A stretch of DNA of 51,742 bases from Empedobacter brevis NBRC 14943 = ATCC 43319 (GTDB taxonomy: Bacteria; Bacteroidota; Bacteroidia; Flavobacteriales; Weeksellaceae), in contig NZ_KB908308.1 of assembly GCF_000382425.1 (NCBI RefSeq), positions 1-51,742 on the forward strand. The letters are read 5' to 3'. Every line of letters begins with the position of its first letter. Position 1 is the stretch's first letter. Position numbers and translations under genes: made by a program. Under the pieces are notes generated by a model. That model searched no databases and was not told the DNA's origin. It saw only the letters and a program-made list of their open reading frames with translations. This document shows, in pieces, positions 10,158 through 19,046 of the stretch.

Positions 10158-11000
10158 CTATTTTTCTTCTTGCTCATCCATTCTCCGTAACAGTCCTTCT
10201 TTTAGAGTATCAATAAATTTGGTTCGGTTAGTTTTTCTATTGCGAAGTTCTAAAAAGGTATGGTAAAAATCTCCCAAATTAACATTGAATGTCTGCTCAA
10301 AATAAGTCGCAATTACTTTGATGTCTATGGTTCCATTACCAAAAACCCCTTGAGTGTGTAATGCGTAAATTAATTCAATCAGTGCTGTTTTACTTGCTGT
10401 CCACACTAACGTAGATTTGATTTTTTCCGCACTTTTCAGTGTGCTGTATCTAATATTATTAGAAAGATTATCCTCCAAATAAACCTGTATTAAGTCGTTC
10501 GCAATAATTTTGGCGACCTTATAATCATGGGATGTTGAAAAACTATGATCAGATTCAAAATAGTAGGTATCCAAACTTAACTTAATATCATACTTCCCAC
10601 GAACGAAATATTTGTGGTCAAGATAAGTGCTGTTGGTTCGATAATACTTATAGAATTCAAGATTATTATCAAAAAATCTTTTAAGATTAAATAACTCGTT
10701 GTTTAAATGTGTTTCAATTACCTTTTCACCACCATAGGGCTTTTTGGTTTCTATCTTGTAGATAGAATTATAATAAATTAGTTTAGAAAGTACATTAGGC
10801 TTCAAATGTTTGAAAAAATGGATTTCTTCCTCAATGTCTTTAAAACCACGTTTTAATACAACTTGTTTTAATTTAGCTATTTTGTCTATAGTTAAGCCAA
10901 TAGCTTTTTCGCATAATGCTAAAGAGTCATTAAATTCGATAGATAACTCATTAATCTCGTCATCTAAATCTCTAATTATGTTTTTACAAAAATCGTTCAT
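10158..11000 (-). CDS. rteC: RteC-family regulator of ICE excision
   Basis: 280 residues, AT-rich. Recognised as RteC by the N-terminal helical region ending in EIHFFKHLKP, the central FYKYYRTNSTYLDHKYF segment and the C-terminal helical domain. In CTnDOT, RteC is the last regulator of the tetracycline-induced cascade and activates the excision operon. Here rteA and rteB are not in view. The gene lies between the cargo operon and the P-type ATPase gene rather than beside an excision cluster. Regulation of this ICE is likely but the inducing signal is not visible. Confidence 0.85.
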   Translation of the reverse strand: MNDFCKNIIRDLDDEINELSIEFNDSLALCEKAIGLTIDKIAKLKQVVLKRGFKDIEEEIHFFKHLKPNVLSKLIYYNSIYKIETKKPYGGEKVIETHLNNELFNLKRFFDNNLEFYKYYRTNSTYLDHKYFVRGKYDIKLSLDTYYFESDHSFSTSHDYKVAKIIANDLIQVYLEDNLSNNIRYSTLKSAEKIKSTLVWTASKTALIELIYALHTQGVFGNGTIDIKVIATYFEQTFNVNLGDFYHTFLELRNRKTNRTKFIDTLKEGLLRRMDEQEEK

Positions 11001-11087
11001 TTAAAAAGGTAGTATGATATGGCTATTCTTTAAAGGATTTTCCTTGCACTAAACCATAAATATTCAATAATAAAATTGTTTGGATTT

Positions 11088-11690
11088 TTAAAAAGCCTTT
11101 ATCAAGCCTTCCAGATATTCTATATTGGCTTTCTTTCCGGTTAACAGCCTATCTTTGCAATATGCTGTATAAAAACAGTGTTTGTTGAGAAAGTCCAATG
11201 ACTTCTGGAATTTATCTGGAATTATGTGCCCTGAGCGTTGCTCTGTTTCTTTCCATACAAGTTCATCCATTTGAGGGAAATCTTTGGTTCCTAAATGGTA
11301 CACATCCGAATCTCGTAAAATATCTTCGATTAAATTGGTGGGTTTTGTATTTGCCTCTGTCGCCATAATCGCTTTGTTTATTTCCACTATAATACTGGCA
11401 TCAATTTTATGGCTACGTAAAAATTGTTCCATAATAAATGTTCCTCTTTTTTCATGACCATCCATTGGCCCAAATAATTGACCGGTATCGTGAAACCATG
11501 CTGCTGCCAATAAAATAAATCTCTCCTTATTTTTCAAACGATAGAAATCTGCCATTTCAGCAGCATTTTTAACAACAGCCTTTGTGTGTTCCAGATTATG
11601 ATAGCATAGTTCAGCGGTAGTCTTTGAATCAAATAGGCTTACTACATACTCCGCGATTCTTTTTAAATAATTTTGCTTTGATATATCCAT
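11088..11690 (-). CDS. HD-domain phosphohydrolase-like protein
   Basis: 200 residues, soluble. HD-domain metal ligands are visible: YHNLEHT (first histidines), WFHDTGQLFG (the HD pair) and a later RDSDVYHLG aspartate. The order H...HD...D fits the HD superfamily of metal-dependent phosphohydrolases. There is no membrane segment, although related HD domains occur fused to membrane anchors in Pycsar effectors. Substrate unknown. The gene is 76 bp downstream of the VIT transporter gene in the same orientation and could be the last member of the metal cargo operon. Confidence 0.8.
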   Translation of the reverse strand: MDISKQNYLKRIAEYVVSLFDSKTTAELCYHNLEHTKAVVKNAAEMADFYRLKNKERFILLAAAWFHDTGQLFGPMDGHEKRGTFIMEQFLRSHKIDASIIVEINKAIMATEANTKPTNLIEDILRDSDVYHLGTKDFPQMDELVWKETEQRSGHIIPDKFQKSLDFLNKHCFYTAYCKDRLLTGKKANIEYLEGLIKAF

Positions 11691-11766
11691 AGTATCAATG
11701 TTTTATTAAATTGACATTACATTAGGACTAAAATCCGAATGTTCCTTTGATGCTGCCGTTCCTATT

Positions 11767-12456
11767 TTAGGAAATATTTACGCCAAAAATATATCCCACC
11801 AAAGCCGAGGCTAGCATTGCGGTTGTTCCCCAAAAACAAATTCTGCCTATTGCTTTTTTGAGATTGGAACCGCCTGCATTTGCTGCAATAGTTCCAAGCA
11901 ATACCAAAAACAAAAGCGAGAAAATATATTGACAATAAATCATCGCTTTTACCGGGGCTATAAGCGTAACCAGAAAGGGTAATGCCGCCCCTATAATAAA
12001 GGAAGCAAAAGAAGCCAATGCTGCCTGAAATGGCTTTGCTTCTGTAATTTCATTTATACCTAACTCATCTCTTGCGTGGGCACCCAAAGCATCGTGTGCT
12101 GTTAATTGCCGGGCTACCTGTAATGCCAATTGTTCGTCTAATCCTCTTTTTTGATAAACTTTTGCCAGTTCTTTTAATTCAATTTCAGGCATTTCTATTA
12201 ATTCTCTTTGCTCTCTCTCTAAATCTGCATTTTCTAAATCTGCCTGAGAACTTACCGACACATATTCACCTGCGGCCATAGACATTGCACCAGCAATAGC
12301 TCCTGCAAGTGCCGCTAAAATGATTGTTTCACGAGAATCACTTGCAGCCGCCACACCGATAATGATACTGCTTGTAGAAAGAATACCGTCATTCGCACCA
12401 AGTACCGCCGCTCTGAGCCACCCGGCTTTATTTACATAATGTTTTTCCAATTCCAT
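11767..12456 (-). CDS. VIT1/CCC1-family Fe2+/Mn2+ transporter
   Basis: 229 residues. Hallmarks are VLGANDGILSTSS at the start of the first membrane segment and AGAMSMAAGEYVSVSSQ in the second, followed by a Glu-rich cytosolic metal-binding helix domain (ENADLEREQREL onward, about residues 75-135). Three further hydrophobic segments follow to the C-terminus. Members move Fe2+ or Mn2+ out of the cytoplasm (vacuolar import in plants and yeast). Here it sits with a CzcA-class efflux pump, so metal detoxification is the natural reading. It starts 35 bp after the cytochrome gene. Confidence 0.9.
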   Translation of the reverse strand: MELEKHYVNKAGWLRAAVLGANDGILSTSSIIIGVAAASDSRETIILAALAGAIAGAMSMAAGEYVSVSSQADLENADLEREQRELIEMPEIELKELAKVYQKRGLDEQLALQVARQLTAHDALGAHARDELGINEITEAKPFQAALASFASFIIGAALPFLVTLIAPVKAMIYCQYIFSLLFLVLLGTIAANAGGSNLKKAIGRICFWGTTAMLASALVGYIFGVNIS

Positions 12457-12491
12457 TTTTGTAATTATTTATATAGTTTATATTATTTTTA

Positions 12492-13064
12492 TTATCCTCC
12501 AATCATTTTAGACACAATGCCTTTTTTGCTGGTTAACTCACCAATTACAATTCCGCCAAAATGCAATAAAATGAATATCGGAAACCAATAAATGGCCCAC
12601 TTATGAACAGCTTCCATCGGTTCTTTCCATTGACCGTCCACCCATTTCAGGTAAAATCCTGTAACAATAGAAACGGCGATGAACAGATAAAAAATTACAT
12701 AAATAAATCCTTGCATTCTTTCCTTTACTGATTGGGATTTCTTCAACGGATTAGGAAATTTAATTCCCTTTACGAGCATATAAATTATCCTTACTAAGAA
12801 TGCCAGAAACATAATGTAGGCAGCATATTCATGCCATTCCCACATCGGTTTCTGAATGCTTTTTACGATAGGTATTATCTGTCCCTTTTCAAGTGAAATG
12901 TTGTGGCTTTGCATCTCGGTTTCAACCGTATCTATAATTGTTTTTTTGCTCATCCAGTACATCCGTAAAAATCCGGTAATAAATAAAATAGACATTAATA
13001 GTGCAACAGACCAGTGTAAAATCCGGTGAATTACTGTAAACTGATTTTTGTTTTCTGTTTTCAT
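12492..13064 (-). CDS. Cytochrome b561-like membrane protein
   Basis: 190 residues with four predicted membrane helices. Haem-ligand candidates are in the usual places: HRILHW at the start of helix 1, MWEWHEYAAY before helix 2, VHKWAIYW in helix 4 and FILLHFGG near its end. This is the pattern of the bacterial cytochrome b561 / Ni-Fe hydrogenase cytochrome b fold. It would pass electrons across or out of the inner membrane from quinol. It is four bases from the PAP2 gene, within the run that also carries ApbE and a thioredoxin-like protein, so it may feed the extracytoplasmic redox set. Confidence 0.85.
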   Translation of the reverse strand: MKTENKNQFTVIHRILHWSVALLMSILFITGFLRMYWMSKKTIIDTVETEMQSHNISLEKGQIIPIVKSIQKPMWEWHEYAAYIMFLAFLVRIIYMLVKGIKFPNPLKKSQSVKERMQGFIYVIFYLFIAVSIVTGFYLKWVDGQWKEPMEAVHKWAIYWFPIFILLHFGGIVIGELTSKKGIVSKMIGG

Positions 13065-13067
13065 TTT

Positions 13068-13823
13068 TTAAAATGTTTTAATGATTGCTAATCCAAATTG
13101 TTTTGTTTGATAAGTGGGTAGTATAACCAGTGATGCCTGATTCTTTTTATTGGCAAACCATTTTGAAATGGTCGGAAACAACCAATACGCCACTTCTGTC
13201 GATAGAATGCCAATGCCTGCTCCGGCAATTACGTCGCCAACCCAATGTTTGTCATTAAAAATCCGGTAGATGCCTGTCATGGCAGCAATCGGATAGCCGG
13301 AAATACCCAACCAAAAATTGGTTTCATTATATTCCCTGAACATAAAATGTGCTGATGAAAAAGCCGTTGCCGTATGTCCGGAAGGGAAGGAAGTCTTACT
13401 GGAACCATCCGGACGTTCCTCGCCAACCAACTGTTTGGTGGGCAAAACCATTGCCGCTGATATGAGTTGGGAGGTTGCATATATGATTGTTCTGTCCTTA
13501 AAATTATGTTTTCCTTTTACCCCCGACAGATTGAGTCCATAGACTGCAATAGCAGGAGCATACTGCATGTAGTTGTCAATCTTAGCACCAGGCAAAATAT
13601 GTTCCCTGCTCTCGTGACGGGTAGATTGGTTAAGTGTTTTCAAACCATCTGACATTAGACTTAAAACACCATAAGAAACCAAAATTGTGGGAATGATGAG
13701 CTTCTTAGTGGAAAACTGATAAGCAGGATTGGTTGTTTTAGACAAAATGCTGCTATCTGCTTCTATGTTTTGAGAAAAAAGCAAGGTTGGAAATAGAAGA
13801 AATATTAAGAAAACACGCTTCAT
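13068..13823 (-). CDS. PAP2-family membrane phosphatase
   Basis: 251 residues with an N-terminal signal-like segment and several hydrophobic stretches. The three PAP2 signature blocks are present: KQLVGEERPDG (K-x6-RP), FPSGHTA (PSGH) and YRIFNDKHWVGDV (R-x5-H-x3-D). Enzymes of this family remove phosphate from phosphatidic acid, phosphatidylglycerol phosphate, undecaprenyl pyrophosphate or lipid A. It begins one base after the DUF3570 stop codon. With a diacylglycerol kinase and an LTA-synthase-like enzyme in the same operon, action on a lipid phosphate is likely. Confidence 0.9.
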   Translation of the reverse strand: MKRVFLIFLLFPTLLFSQNIEADSSILSKTTNPAYQFSTKKLIIPTILVSYGVLSLMSDGLKTLNQSTRHESREHILPGAKIDNYMQYAPAIAVYGLNLSGVKGKHNFKDRTIIYATSQLISAAMVLPTKQLVGEERPDGSSKTSFPSGHTATAFSSAHFMFREYNETNFWLGISGYPIAAMTGIYRIFNDKHWVGDVIAGAGIGILSTEVAYWLFPTISKWFANKKNQASLVILPTYQTKQFGLAIIKTF

Positions 13824-13824
13824 T

Positions 13825-15003
13825 TTATTTAAACTTAAGGTTCAATGAAATGATATCACCCTTCATACCGGTTGTTTTTGTATAATGCCCATAGCGTATT
13901 TCAATCATATTGAATTTTGAGATTCCAAATAATCCGTTGGGAAGATTGAACCGGGCACCCATACCAAAGAACTGGCTGTTAAATCCGGACAGATCATAAT
14001 TGCTGGTATAAAACCCGTTGGATTCGTTGTGTGTTTGGTAGGCACCGAAATACTTTACCGCTGTCTGGGTATAATACCTGTAGAAAGGACTGAGGGAAAC
14101 AAAAGGGGATAATTTTACCGGTGTTTCTATATTGAAAGTATGTGAATTTATACCCCAATTATCTGTATAATAGCGGTAATAGGTTCGGATAATGAACCGG
14201 TCACCCAAGAAATAATTGGCACGGAAACCCAAAGGGAGCTTGAACCGGTTATCAGGAAGTTTTTCCTGATGTACACTTCCATCCGAAAAATATACACGGT
14301 GAAACGGAAGGCTCAATAGTCCGTTTTGCTGAACGGCATCTACAAGAAATACGAGCTGTAAATTGGCATTGATAATCTGCGAATAAGAAAGTGATGCGGC
14401 AAAAGTATTCCGGCTATCAGTTCCATTATCTTCTGCCGTCCCTTGCCTCAATTCTATGGGAAGAATAAGTTTTACCTGATCGATATACGCATGAAGATTG
14501 GCTGTTAATTCTCCCATTTTATTGGTTGTTTTTTTGGAGAAACCAATATTTGCCCCAAAAGATTGATAGTCATATTCGGTGGAAGAAGACACACCTGCCA
14601 TAAAACTGTTTCCCTTCTCTTCATTTTCTACCTGCCAGCTCAAGGAAGGATAAACTCGAATGTCCTGACTGGATGCTGAGGAATTGGCCTTGAGGTCTAT
14701 CATATCCGAAGAGGCAGAAGTATAGTGGTCTATGCCCAATTCTGCCCCAAAAGAGTGTTTGCGTTTTTTCTTGTCATACCGGATGAGTTTAATGTTGATT
14801 ATATTGGAAATATCGGTCAGCTTTTCTGTTCCGATACCTCCCGTTACCGCAGAATTGTTCCCATCCTGTTTGTAATAACTGGACACTAAATTCACTTCAT
14901 CAACTTTTAATTTTCCGACCGATGCAGAATCTGTTTTTATTTGCTGTGCCTGGATTTGATAAAAACTAAAAAGTCCTAATGCACTAATATATATTCTTTT
15001 CAT
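13825..15003 (-). CDS. DUF3570 family outer-membrane-type protein
   Basis: 392 residues. A cleavable signal peptide (ending near QIQAQQ) is followed by a mature part of alternating polar and aromatic residues, with many strands ending in Y or F and a final strand ending in LNLKFK, as expected of a beta barrel. I recognise DUF3570 from the GGIGTEKLTDISN and GAELGIDHYTSASSD stretches. It lies directly after a DUF4266 lipoprotein, ApbE and a thioredoxin-like gene, a recurrent partnership of these families. An outer-membrane part of a redox or metal system is inferred; no biochemical role is known to me. Confidence 0.85.
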   Translation of the reverse strand: MKRIYISALGLFSFYQIQAQQIKTDSASVGKLKVDEVNLVSSYYKQDGNNSAVTGGIGTEKLTDISNIINIKLIRYDKKKRKHSFGAELGIDHYTSASSDMIDLKANSSASSQDIRVYPSLSWQVENEEKGNSFMAGVSSSTEYDYQSFGANIGFSKKTTNKMGELTANLHAYIDQVKLILPIELRQGTAEDNGTDSRNTFAASLSYSQIINANLQLVFLVDAVQQNGLLSLPFHRVYFSDGSVHQEKLPDNRFKLPLGFRANYFLGDRFIIRTYYRYYTDNWGINSHTFNIETPVKLSPFVSLSPFYRYYTQTAVKYFGAYQTHNESNGFYTSNYDLSGFNSQFFGMGARFNLPNGLFGISKFNMIEIRYGHYTKTTGMKGDIISLNLKFK

Positions 15004-15035
15004 TTTTCATTGTTTGGGTTACTGTTTCACTGATT

Positions 15036-15254
15036 TTAATTACATCCACAACCCCCGCCACTTTTTCCGGCATTGGCTCCGGAGGCTCCTTCACGGTAAG
15101 ATTGAAAGTTAAGTTCAGTTTTTTCTATGGTACGGTTGCTCAATACCATTTCGGCATCGTTGAGTTTGTTTTTCTGGTATTCTTTCACTGTGGTGCAGGA
15201 ACCAAGCGATAATGTACCGATAGCACTTAGCAGGATTATTTTATTTGTTTTCAT
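15036..15254 (-). CDS. DUF4266 small lipoprotein
   Basis: 72 residues. The N-terminal hydrophobic segment ends in a lipobox (SLGSC, cysteine about 19), so the mature protein is a lipoprotein of about 53 residues. It ends in a glycine-rich tail with GGGCGCN. A GASGA segment before the tail resembles the SGA core of ApbE flavinylation sites but has Asn where the acceptor Thr or Ser would be. Its start overlaps the apbE stop by 4 bp. It is likely a small redox or metal-binding partner of ApbE, DUF3570 and the thioredoxin-like protein. Confidence 0.85.
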   Translation of the reverse strand: MKTNKIILLSAIGTLSLGSCTTVKEYQKNKLNDAEMVLSNRTIEKTELNFQSYREGASGANAGKSGGGCGCN

Positions 15255-16180
15255 ATTAAATTGATATTTTTTGAAGTGAATATTTTGTTTTTGTCATCTA
15301 TGATGATGCATTCTATCTGATGGATTTGGTTTATCATTTCCAATCCTGCCTTAACGCCCATGATACTGATAGGGGTAGCCATAGCATCTGCGATTTCTGC
15401 ATTGGGGCAAATAACCGTTACACTTTTTATCCCGGTAATAGGCATTCCTGTTTTCGGATTGATGGTGTGCGAGTATTTTTTACCGCCAACCTTCACATAT
15501 TTTTCATAGTTTCCCGAGGTGGCAATGGCAGTGTCCGTAAGGTTCAAATAAGAAAATGGCAGCCGGGCCTGGTCCGGGTTGGCAATGCCTATTGTCCAGG
15601 GTTTACCATCGGCCTGTGTACCCCATACTGTTAAGTCTCCTGAAGCATTGATGATACCTGAACCTACACCTTGTTTTTGCAAAACATTCTTGGCCATTTC
15701 TGCGGCATAGCCTTTTCCAATACCACCGAAACCAATACGCATCCCTTTTTCTTTGAGATAGACGGTACTGTTCTCCCTGTTCAGGATTACATTTTGATAA
15801 TTAATGAGATAAACCAGTTTTTTTGCCGTTTCGGCATCGGGCAGTCTGGTCATTGACCGATCAAAATTCCACAGACTTTTATCCACACCTCCGTAAGTGA
15901 TGTCAAAAAAACCATTGGTAATACGGCTGATGCGGAGGCTTCTTTTTATCAGGTTGAAAACTTCTTCATCTACTTTCACCGCCTGTATTCCGGCATTGTT
16001 ATTAATCAGGTTGGTCTGACTGTCCGTTTTAAAAGTGGTAAACAATTGCTCAATTCGCTTAATCTCCACAATGGCGGAATCAATTTGTTGATAGGCTAAA
16101 ACCTCATCTGCTCCCACTACCGTGATTTCAAAGGCATTGCCCATCAGCTTTTCGGTTTTGCGAAATTCCTTTGTTGTCAT
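15251..16180 (-). CDS. apbE: ApbE-type FAD:protein FMN transferase
   Basis: 309 residues. Family motifs in order: MGNAFEITVVG at the N-terminus, GGIGKGYAAE (FAD binding), NASGDLTVWG, YSHTINPKTGMPI, and ADAMATPISIMG (the Mg-binding ADA segment near the C-terminus). ApbE attaches FMN to a threonine or serine of extracytoplasmic proteins. Unlike most ApbE proteins this one shows no signal peptide or lipobox at the chosen start, so either it is cytosolic or it is exported with help. It overlaps both neighbours by 4 bp, indicating tight coupling with the thioredoxin-like and DUF4266 genes. Confidence 0.92.
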   Translation of the reverse strand: MTTKEFRKTEKLMGNAFEITVVGADEVLAYQQIDSAIVEIKRIEQLFTTFKTDSQTNLINNNAGIQAVKVDEEVFNLIKRSLRISRITNGFFDITYGGVDKSLWNFDRSMTRLPDAETAKKLVYLINYQNVILNRENSTVYLKEKGMRIGFGGIGKGYAAEMAKNVLQKQGVGSGIINASGDLTVWGTQADGKPWTIGIANPDQARLPFSYLNLTDTAIATSGNYEKYVKVGGKKYSHTINPKTGMPITGIKSVTVICPNAEIADAMATPISIMGVKAGLEMINQIHQIECIIIDDKNKIFTSKNINLI

Positions 16181-16617
16181 TTTTTTACTTTTCTGTATAG
16201 GGTTATGATTTCGTTTGTAAACCCATCAACACCTTCTTTCGGGAGGCCTTCCCAGGTTTTGATTATTTTTCCATCCACATCCAGTAAAAGGGTATAAGGG
16301 AAAGCACCGCCGGGATTATATTTATCTGCCAAAGCTTCATTTTCCTTTATGGTTTGGGATAAGGGCTGGTTTTTCTTTTTTCTCGGAAAATCTGCATTTA
16401 CATACACCAAAAGGCTGTCGGCCATTTGTTTGTAGGTTCCGTTTTCAAAAATGGTTTTGTGCATTTTGATGCAGGGTACACACCAATCTGAACCCGAAAA
16501 ATTCAATAGAATCAATCGGTGCTGTTCTTTGGCTTGTTGTTTTGCGTTTTGTATCGCGGTCTGCCCAAATGCGTGGGACATCACCATCACATGGAGAATT
16601 AAGAGTATTTTTTTCAT
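16177..16617 (-). CDS. Secreted thioredoxin-like protein
   Basis: 146 residues. A signal peptide (about residues 1-19, MKKILLILHVMVMSHAFGQ) exports it to the periplasm. The active site is DWCVPC, a CxxC in the thioredoxin position after the first strand (LILLNFSGS). The fold ends with the cis-proline region GAFPYTLLLD. It probably reduces or reshuffles disulfides in periplasmic partners. The 4-bp overlap with apbE and the nearby Cys-ending DUF4266 lipoprotein suggest that this lipoprotein could be its substrate. Confidence 0.9.
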   Translation of the reverse strand: MKKILLILHVMVMSHAFGQTAIQNAKQQAKEQHRLILLNFSGSDWCVPCIKMHKTIFENGTYKQMADSLLVYVNADFPRKKKNQPLSQTIKENEALADKYNPGGAFPYTLLLDVDGKIIKTWEGLPKEGVDGFTNEIITLYRKVKK

Positions 16618-16687
16618 TGTTTTTAATTTTTATAAATGGTTTTTAACGATACTATTAGCGCTGAATTTTGCCGACAAAATATGCTGT

Positions 16688-18658
16688 CTAATGCTGCTTT
16701 TCCTTCATTCGTCCTTTTTTAAATCGCTCACTGGCTGTTTGATAAAAGGCTATTGTTTGAGTAATTAAAAAACGATTGTTGGTATCTTTAACCTCTGACA
16801 TTGTTTTGCTCCGTTCATTCCAACGGAATTGTGTTACTCTTTTTTTATCATTCAGTTGTGTAAAAACGTTTCCTTTTAATAATCCAAGTGTTCTGTAGTT
16901 CCCAATAAATGCTCTTTCATCGCCAATTTTGGTTTGATTAATATCTTTGCCATAAAATGAAGACTTGTAATTCCAGTTTAAATATCCCAATAGCGTTGGC
17001 ATGAGGTCGATTTGAGAAACCAACCGGTCTATTTGCGTATGCTCATGGTTCAGATTATAGATTATAGCCGGAATACGGTGCTTTTCAATGTTAATCTCCC
17101 ACTTTCCGGCACTGCTTGCGCAATGGTCAGCGACGATTACGAAAACCGTATTTTTAAACCACGGTTTTGTTTTTGCCTGATTGATGAATTTGCCCAGTGC
17201 ATAATCAGTATATTTTACAGCTCCATCTCTATCTCCTTGCGGTAAATCTATTTTTCCATTGGGGAAGGTGTAAGGTTTGTGGTTGGAAGAGGTCATTATA
17301 AACTGGAAAAACGGTTTATTCTGCTGAAACTCCAAATCGGCATTTTTGATGGATTGTTTGTAAATGTCCTCATCGCAAATACCCCAGGCATTTTCAAAGC
17401 TGACTTCGTTATCCTGAATAGGAAAACGCTGTGTATCAATATTATCAGATAGCGGATTCCCCCTGTCCCTATCAATAATATCAAAACCTTGTCCTCCGAA
17501 AAAAGTATTCATATTATCAAAATAACCATCTCCGCCATAAATGAAATTTAGCTGATACCCTTTTTCTTTTAACACCGTACCGATGGAATAAATGTTTTTA
17601 TTATTCGGTCTTCGTACAATACTATTTCCAGGTGTTGGCGGAACCGACAGTGCTAAGGCTTCCATTCCACGAACCGTACGTGTTCCGGTTGCATACATAT
17701 TTCTAAAAAATATGCTTTCATTTGCCATTGAATCATAATTTGGCGTAATATTTTTTTTATTACCAAAAGCAGACAGGAATTCAGCACTAAAACTTTCTAT
17801 GGTAACCAAAATAATATTCGGATATTGAACCGGTTGCCCGTTCCCTTTGGTAATTCTCGAAATGGCGTCAAAATCCGTTGAAACATATTCTTGGTTTCCT
17901 TGCACTAATTCTTTTTTTAGAATAGTGTATGCATCGCGTTGTGACAGGGTCAGATAAAAAGCATCATAATCTAATTCATTAGACCTGAATGCAGCAAAAA
18001 AGGAAAAAATACCATTTTTGCTAAGCTCATTTACAGTTGTGTTTTTACTGAACTCCGCATTTTTATTGGTCAGGGAAATACCCAAAAGGGCGGTCGTTGC
18101 CAATAAGGCTGATGATACGACCAACCTTTTTTTAAAAGGCATTTTATTGGTAAAAGCAGCGCGGGAAATTTTCTTCTTATTTAGTAAAAACAAGGTTAAT
18201 AGTACTAACAATAGCAATCCCCCGATCAGTAACGGTAAAGGATAGGATTCTTTAATGTTTTCTATAACTTCATACGTATAAATGAGATAATCTACTGCAA
18301 TAAAATTAAATCGTGACCCAAATTCATCCCAAAACGGAAACTCTGCGACAGAACCAAAATAGGTGATAAAGAGCGTTACGATCAGTATGAAAAAAGTAAG
18401 TATTCTGTCCGCTATAGAACCAATAAAACAGGTTGGGAAAAGCAGCAGATAAACATTATAGAAAGTGGTAATAAATAAAGCAACCGTGATATCGTAACAT
18501 AAGCCAATGGCGAATGTGCATAGCATATTATATACATGTCCGTCAAGATTATGAAAAGAAATAATGCTAAGTGTAAGCCTTATCAAAAAAGACGTAATAA
18601 TGTAAATAATTATTGTTGAAAGCAGCAATCCATATCTGCTTAAAAATATTTTTTTCAT
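16688..18658 (-). CDS. LTA-synthase-family phosphotransferase (alkaline-phosphatase superfamily)
   Basis: About 656 residues from the chosen ATG at 18658 (MKKIFLSRYG); an in-frame ATG at 18679, overlapping the upstream stop codon, is also possible. Five hydrophobic helices fill the first 200 residues, then an extracytoplasmic sulfatase-fold domain. The motif TGTRTVRGMEAL holds the nucleophilic threonine position of LtaS and EptA relatives. Metal ligands lie in IILVTIESF, and in FVIVADHCA near the C-terminus. Such enzymes transfer glycerophosphate or phosphoethanolamine from phospholipids. Bacteroidota make no classical lipoteichoic acid, so a different acceptor is expected. Diacylglycerol left by the reaction could be recycled by the adjacent kinase. 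Confidence 0.88.
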   Translation of the reverse strand: MKKIFLSRYGLLLSTIIIYIITSFLIRLTLSIISFHNLDGHVYNMLCTFAIGLCYDITVALFITTFYNVYLLLFPTCFIGSIADRILTFFILIVTLFITYFGSVAEFPFWDEFGSRFNFIAVDYLIYTYEVIENIKESYPLPLLIGGLLLLVLLTLFLLNKKKISRAAFTNKMPFKKRLVVSSALLATTALLGISLTNKNAEFSKNTTVNELSKNGIFSFFAAFRSNELDYDAFYLTLSQRDAYTILKKELVQGNQEYVSTDFDAISRITKGNGQPVQYPNIILVTIESFSAEFLSAFGNKKNITPNYDSMANESIFFRNMYATGTRTVRGMEALALSVPPTPGNSIVRRPNNKNIYSIGTVLKEKGYQLNFIYGGDGYFDNMNTFFGGQGFDIIDRDRGNPLSDNIDTQRFPIQDNEVSFENAWGICDEDIYKQSIKNADLEFQQNKPFFQFIMTSSNHKPYTFPNGKIDLPQGDRDGAVKYTDYALGKFINQAKTKPWFKNTVFVIVADHCASSAGKWEINIEKHRIPAIIYNLNHEHTQIDRLVSQIDLMPTLLGYLNWNYKSSFYGKDINQTKIGDERAFIGNYRTLGLLKGNVFTQLNDKKRVTQFRWNERSKTMSEVKDTNNRFLITQTIAFYQTASERFKKGRMKEKQH

Positions 18659-18671
18659 AATTGAATTTGAG

Positions 18672-19046
18672 TTAATCATGGAACAAATAGGGATAATAGA
18701 TAATAGAAGCACATACTATCGAAACCAGTACCATGAAGGCTGAAGCTCCCGCAGAGATGTCTTTGATAAAACCTATTTTCGGGTGATAATCAGGATGGAT
18801 GAAATCGCATAATTTTTCTACCGCTGTATTTAACGCCTCCACTGCGAGTATCGCTCCGATAGCAGCTAATTGAAACATCCATTCATAACGGTTGATACCA
18901 AAATAAAATCCTATCACAATGAAAACAGAACAAAGAAAGAACTGAGCCTTCGCAGCATCTTCGGTTGTGAGTAAATACCAAGTTCCTCTTAATGTAAATA
19001 CCAAGCTTTTTGCTCTGCCCTTTAAAAAACCTCCTTTACTCTTCAT
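18672..19046 (-). CDS. dgkA: Diacylglycerol kinase, DgkA family
   Basis: 124 residues with three membrane helices, the length of prokaryotic DgkA. The signature E-A-L-N-T-A-V-E is present in the second helix region (VEALNTAVEKLCD), and the N-terminal amphipathic helix contains the usual R-G-T-W-Y-L-L segment. It phosphorylates diacylglycerol or undecaprenol in the inner membrane. It overlaps the upstream adaptor gene by 11 bp and touches the downstream LTA-synthase-like gene, so the pair is probably co-translated and functionally linked through diacylglycerol. Confidence 0.9.
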   Translation of the reverse strand: MKSKGGFLKGRAKSLVFTLRGTWYLLTTEDAAKAQFFLCSVFIVIGFYFGINRYEWMFQLAAIGAILAVEALNTAVEKLCDFIHPDYHPKIGFIKDISAGASAFMVLVSIVCASIIYYPYLFHD

